Position numbers and translations under genes: made by a program. Positions 5,099 through 6,341 of a DNA stretch of 6,341 bases are shown here, piece by piece. The stretch covers positions 1 through 6,341 of the forward strand of contig JAITPE010000052.1 of assembly GCA_031289575.1 (NCBI GenBank). The letters run 5' to 3'. This stretch comes from Spirochaetia bacterium (lineage in GTDB: Bacteria; Spirochaetota; UBA4802; UBA5550). The notes beneath the pieces were generated by a model, which worked only from the letters and a program-made list of their open reading frames with translations, made no database searches and was not told where the DNA came from. The stretch's first letter is position 1; each line of letters starts with the position of its first letter.

Positions 5099-6341
5099 TA
5101 GCGGTAAAAAACTTGCAGGCGCTTACGCCGGCCGAACTTGACGCGCTGTTTAACCGCTTCGGAGAAGACTTCAGCTCAATCATTGTAAACACCGCCGCTC
5201 CCATTGTGAACGATGTGAAGGCAAACGGAGACAGCGCCGTAAAAAAATATACCGAAAAGTTTGACGGCGTAAAACTGGGTGAAATCATTGTCTCGCCCGA
5301 AGAAATAAACCGCGGGTACGAATCTGTTCCCAAACAGCTCATCGAAGCCTTCACGCAAGCCGTGAAGAATATCGAAGAGTTTCACCTTCACCAGAAACGC
5401 GACAGCATAATGTACAAGAGGGACGGCACACTGCTCGGCGTAATGTACCAGCCTATCGAGAACGCGGCAATGTACGTACCGGGCGGCAAGGCCTCTTACC
5501 CGTCTTCGGTACTCATGGGCGTTATTCCAGCCCAAATTGCCGGAGTCAAAAACATCTCTGTTATTACGCCGCCGGACAAAAGCGGAGGCGTTGCCGCTCC
5601 GATACTCGCCGCGTGTAAAATGCTCGGAGTTGAAAAAATAATAAAGTCCGGCGGCGCGCAGGGAATCGCCGCGGCCGGATTGGGGACCGAAACCGCAGGC
5701 AAGGCCGACATCATTGTAGGCCCGGGTAACATTTATGTTACCGCGGCCAAAACCTATCTCTTCAGCTTAGGCATAATACAGATTGATTCTTTAGCCGGCC
5801 CCTCGGAAATACTCATTATCGCCGATGAACGGGCAAACCCAAGATGGATTGCTTTCGACTTTCTCTCTCAGGCCGAGCACGAAGAGAGAGCGCTTGCTGT
5901 TCTTGTGACAACATCACAAAAAATGGCCGAAAGAGTAAAAGAAGAAATAGAGAAGGATATAGCCTCGCGCTGCGGAAGGCACGAAATAAAAAAGGCCGCT
6001 CTCAAGAACAGCGTGATTCTTGTAGCCGGTTCAATAGAAGAAGCTATTGATTTTTCCAACAGATTTGGTCCCGAACATATGGAGTTTGCGGTACGCAATC
6101 CGCTTGAGTACCTGCATGCCATAAAAAATGTCGGCTCGCTGTTTCTGGGAGATTACTCTCCTGTGGCTGTAGGCGATTACTTTTCGGGAACCAATCACAT
6201 ATTGCCTACCGGCGGAGCCGCGCGCTTTTCATCCGGGACATCGGTTGATACATTCATGCGCCGTACAACCTTTCAGCATTTAAACAAAGAAGCGCTGCTG
6301 CAAGCGCGCGGACCTGTCGGCATAATGTCCGAGGCGGAAGG
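5095..6341 (+). CDS. hisD: Histidinol dehydrogenase (3' end cut by the window)
   Basis: HisD is a zinc- and NAD-dependent cytoplasmic enzyme that oxidises L-histidinol to L-histidine via histidinal, the last two steps of histidine synthesis. From GTG 5095, 415 complete residues are visible, and the family is about 430 long. Conserved blocks are MYVPGGKASYPSSVLMG (about 126-142), SGGAQGIAAAGLGTET (about 185-200), VGPGNIYVTAAK, AGPSEILIIAD and FLSQAEHEE with zinc ligands Gln259 and His262. Catalytic Glu327-His328 lie in FGPEHME, zinc ligand Asp361 in VGDYFSGTNHILPT, and Glu415 corresponds to substrate-binding Glu414 of the E. coli enzyme. The fourth zinc ligand (E. coli His419) would lie just beyond the edge. 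GGAQGIAAAGLGT departs mildly from the usual GGAQAIAALAYGT. The GTG overlaps the preceding TGA by 4 nt (GTGA). No separate promoter is evident, so it is probably co-transcribed with the exporter genes. A HisD-like dehydrogenase of other substrate is possible but less likely. Confidence 0.93.
   Translation, partial: MIAVKNLQALTPAELDALFNRFGEDFSSIIVNTAAPIVNDVKANGDSAVKKYTEKFDGVKLGEIIVSPEEINRGYESVPKQLIEAFTQAVKNIEEFHLHQKRDSIMYKRDGTLLGVMYQPIENAAMYVPGGKASYPSSVLMGVIPAQIAGVKNISVITPPDKSGGVAAPILAACKMLGVEKIIKSGGAQGIAAAGLGTETAGKADIIVGPGNIYVTAAKTYLFSLGIIQIDSLAGPSEILIIADERANPRWIAFDFLSQAEHEERALAVLVTTSQKMAERVKEEIEKDIASRCGRHEIKKAALKNSVILVAGSIEEAIDFSNRFGPEHMEFAVRNPLEYLHAIKNVGSLFLGDYSPVAVGDYFSGTNHILPTGGAARFSSGTSVDTFMRRTTFQHLNKEALLQARGPVGIMSEAE

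Noticed and set aside
5647..5679. GC-rich stem TCCGGC/GCCGGA within hisD.
   Set aside because: The pairing is broken by mismatches and bulges, and it lies in the conserved GGAQ...GT coding region, where Gly and Ala codons alone produce such complementarity.

Overview
The window comes from the chromosome of a bacterium of moderate base composition that uses ATA (Ile), AGA/AGG (Arg) and CGC codons freely, so it is not enterobacterial. Gene content (a gliding-type ABC exporter of the GldA/GldF/GldG kind, a DUF4340 protein, then hisD) fits a Gram-negative lineage such as Spirochaetes, Elusimicrobia or a related phylum. This assignment is an inference from gene content and the sequence does not settle it.

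Layout. Positions 1-146 hold the 5' end of a minus-strand gene for a membrane-anchored protein that cannot be identified. Positions 147-409 are a divergent intergenic region. It has a convincing minus-strand promoter and, next to the plus-strand operon start, a cluster of small dyads built from ATAGT/ACTAT. From 410 to the right edge, five plus-strand genes are packed without gaps: ABC ATPase (410-1351), six-helix ABC-2 permease (1341-2051), 701-residue GldG-family auxiliary protein (2052-4157), DUF4340 protein (4154-5098) and histidinol dehydrogenase hisD (5095 to beyond the window). The junctions are an 11-nt overlap, a zero-nt junction, an ATGA overlap and a GTGA overlap. This strongly suggests one transcript with translational coupling.

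How the genes fit together. ATPase and permease should form the energised membrane core. The GldG-family protein is anchored at both ends with a large domain outside the membrane, and the DUF4340 protein is anchored at its N-terminus, so both probably act on the outer face of the same complex. The transported substrate is unknown. HisD is a cytoplasmic enzyme catalysing the last two steps of histidine synthesis. Its coupling to the exporter genes is unexpected and no function in the exporter can be read from the sequence.

Most notable points. (1) A 16-bp stem with a single bulge lies inside the ATPase gene at 1167-1207, with a smaller perfect hairpin 47 nt upstream. (2) The extracytoplasmic part of the GldG-family protein appears to be a tandem duplication, which would help explain its length. 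(3) The ATAGT/ACTAT dyad cluster sits at the operon start. (4) hisD is coupled to the exporter operon. I see no tRNA, rRNA, CRISPR array, insertion sequence or clear intrinsic terminator. None of this amounts to a demonstrated new system; the gliding-type cassette itself is a known family whose role outside Bacteroidetes is poorly defined.
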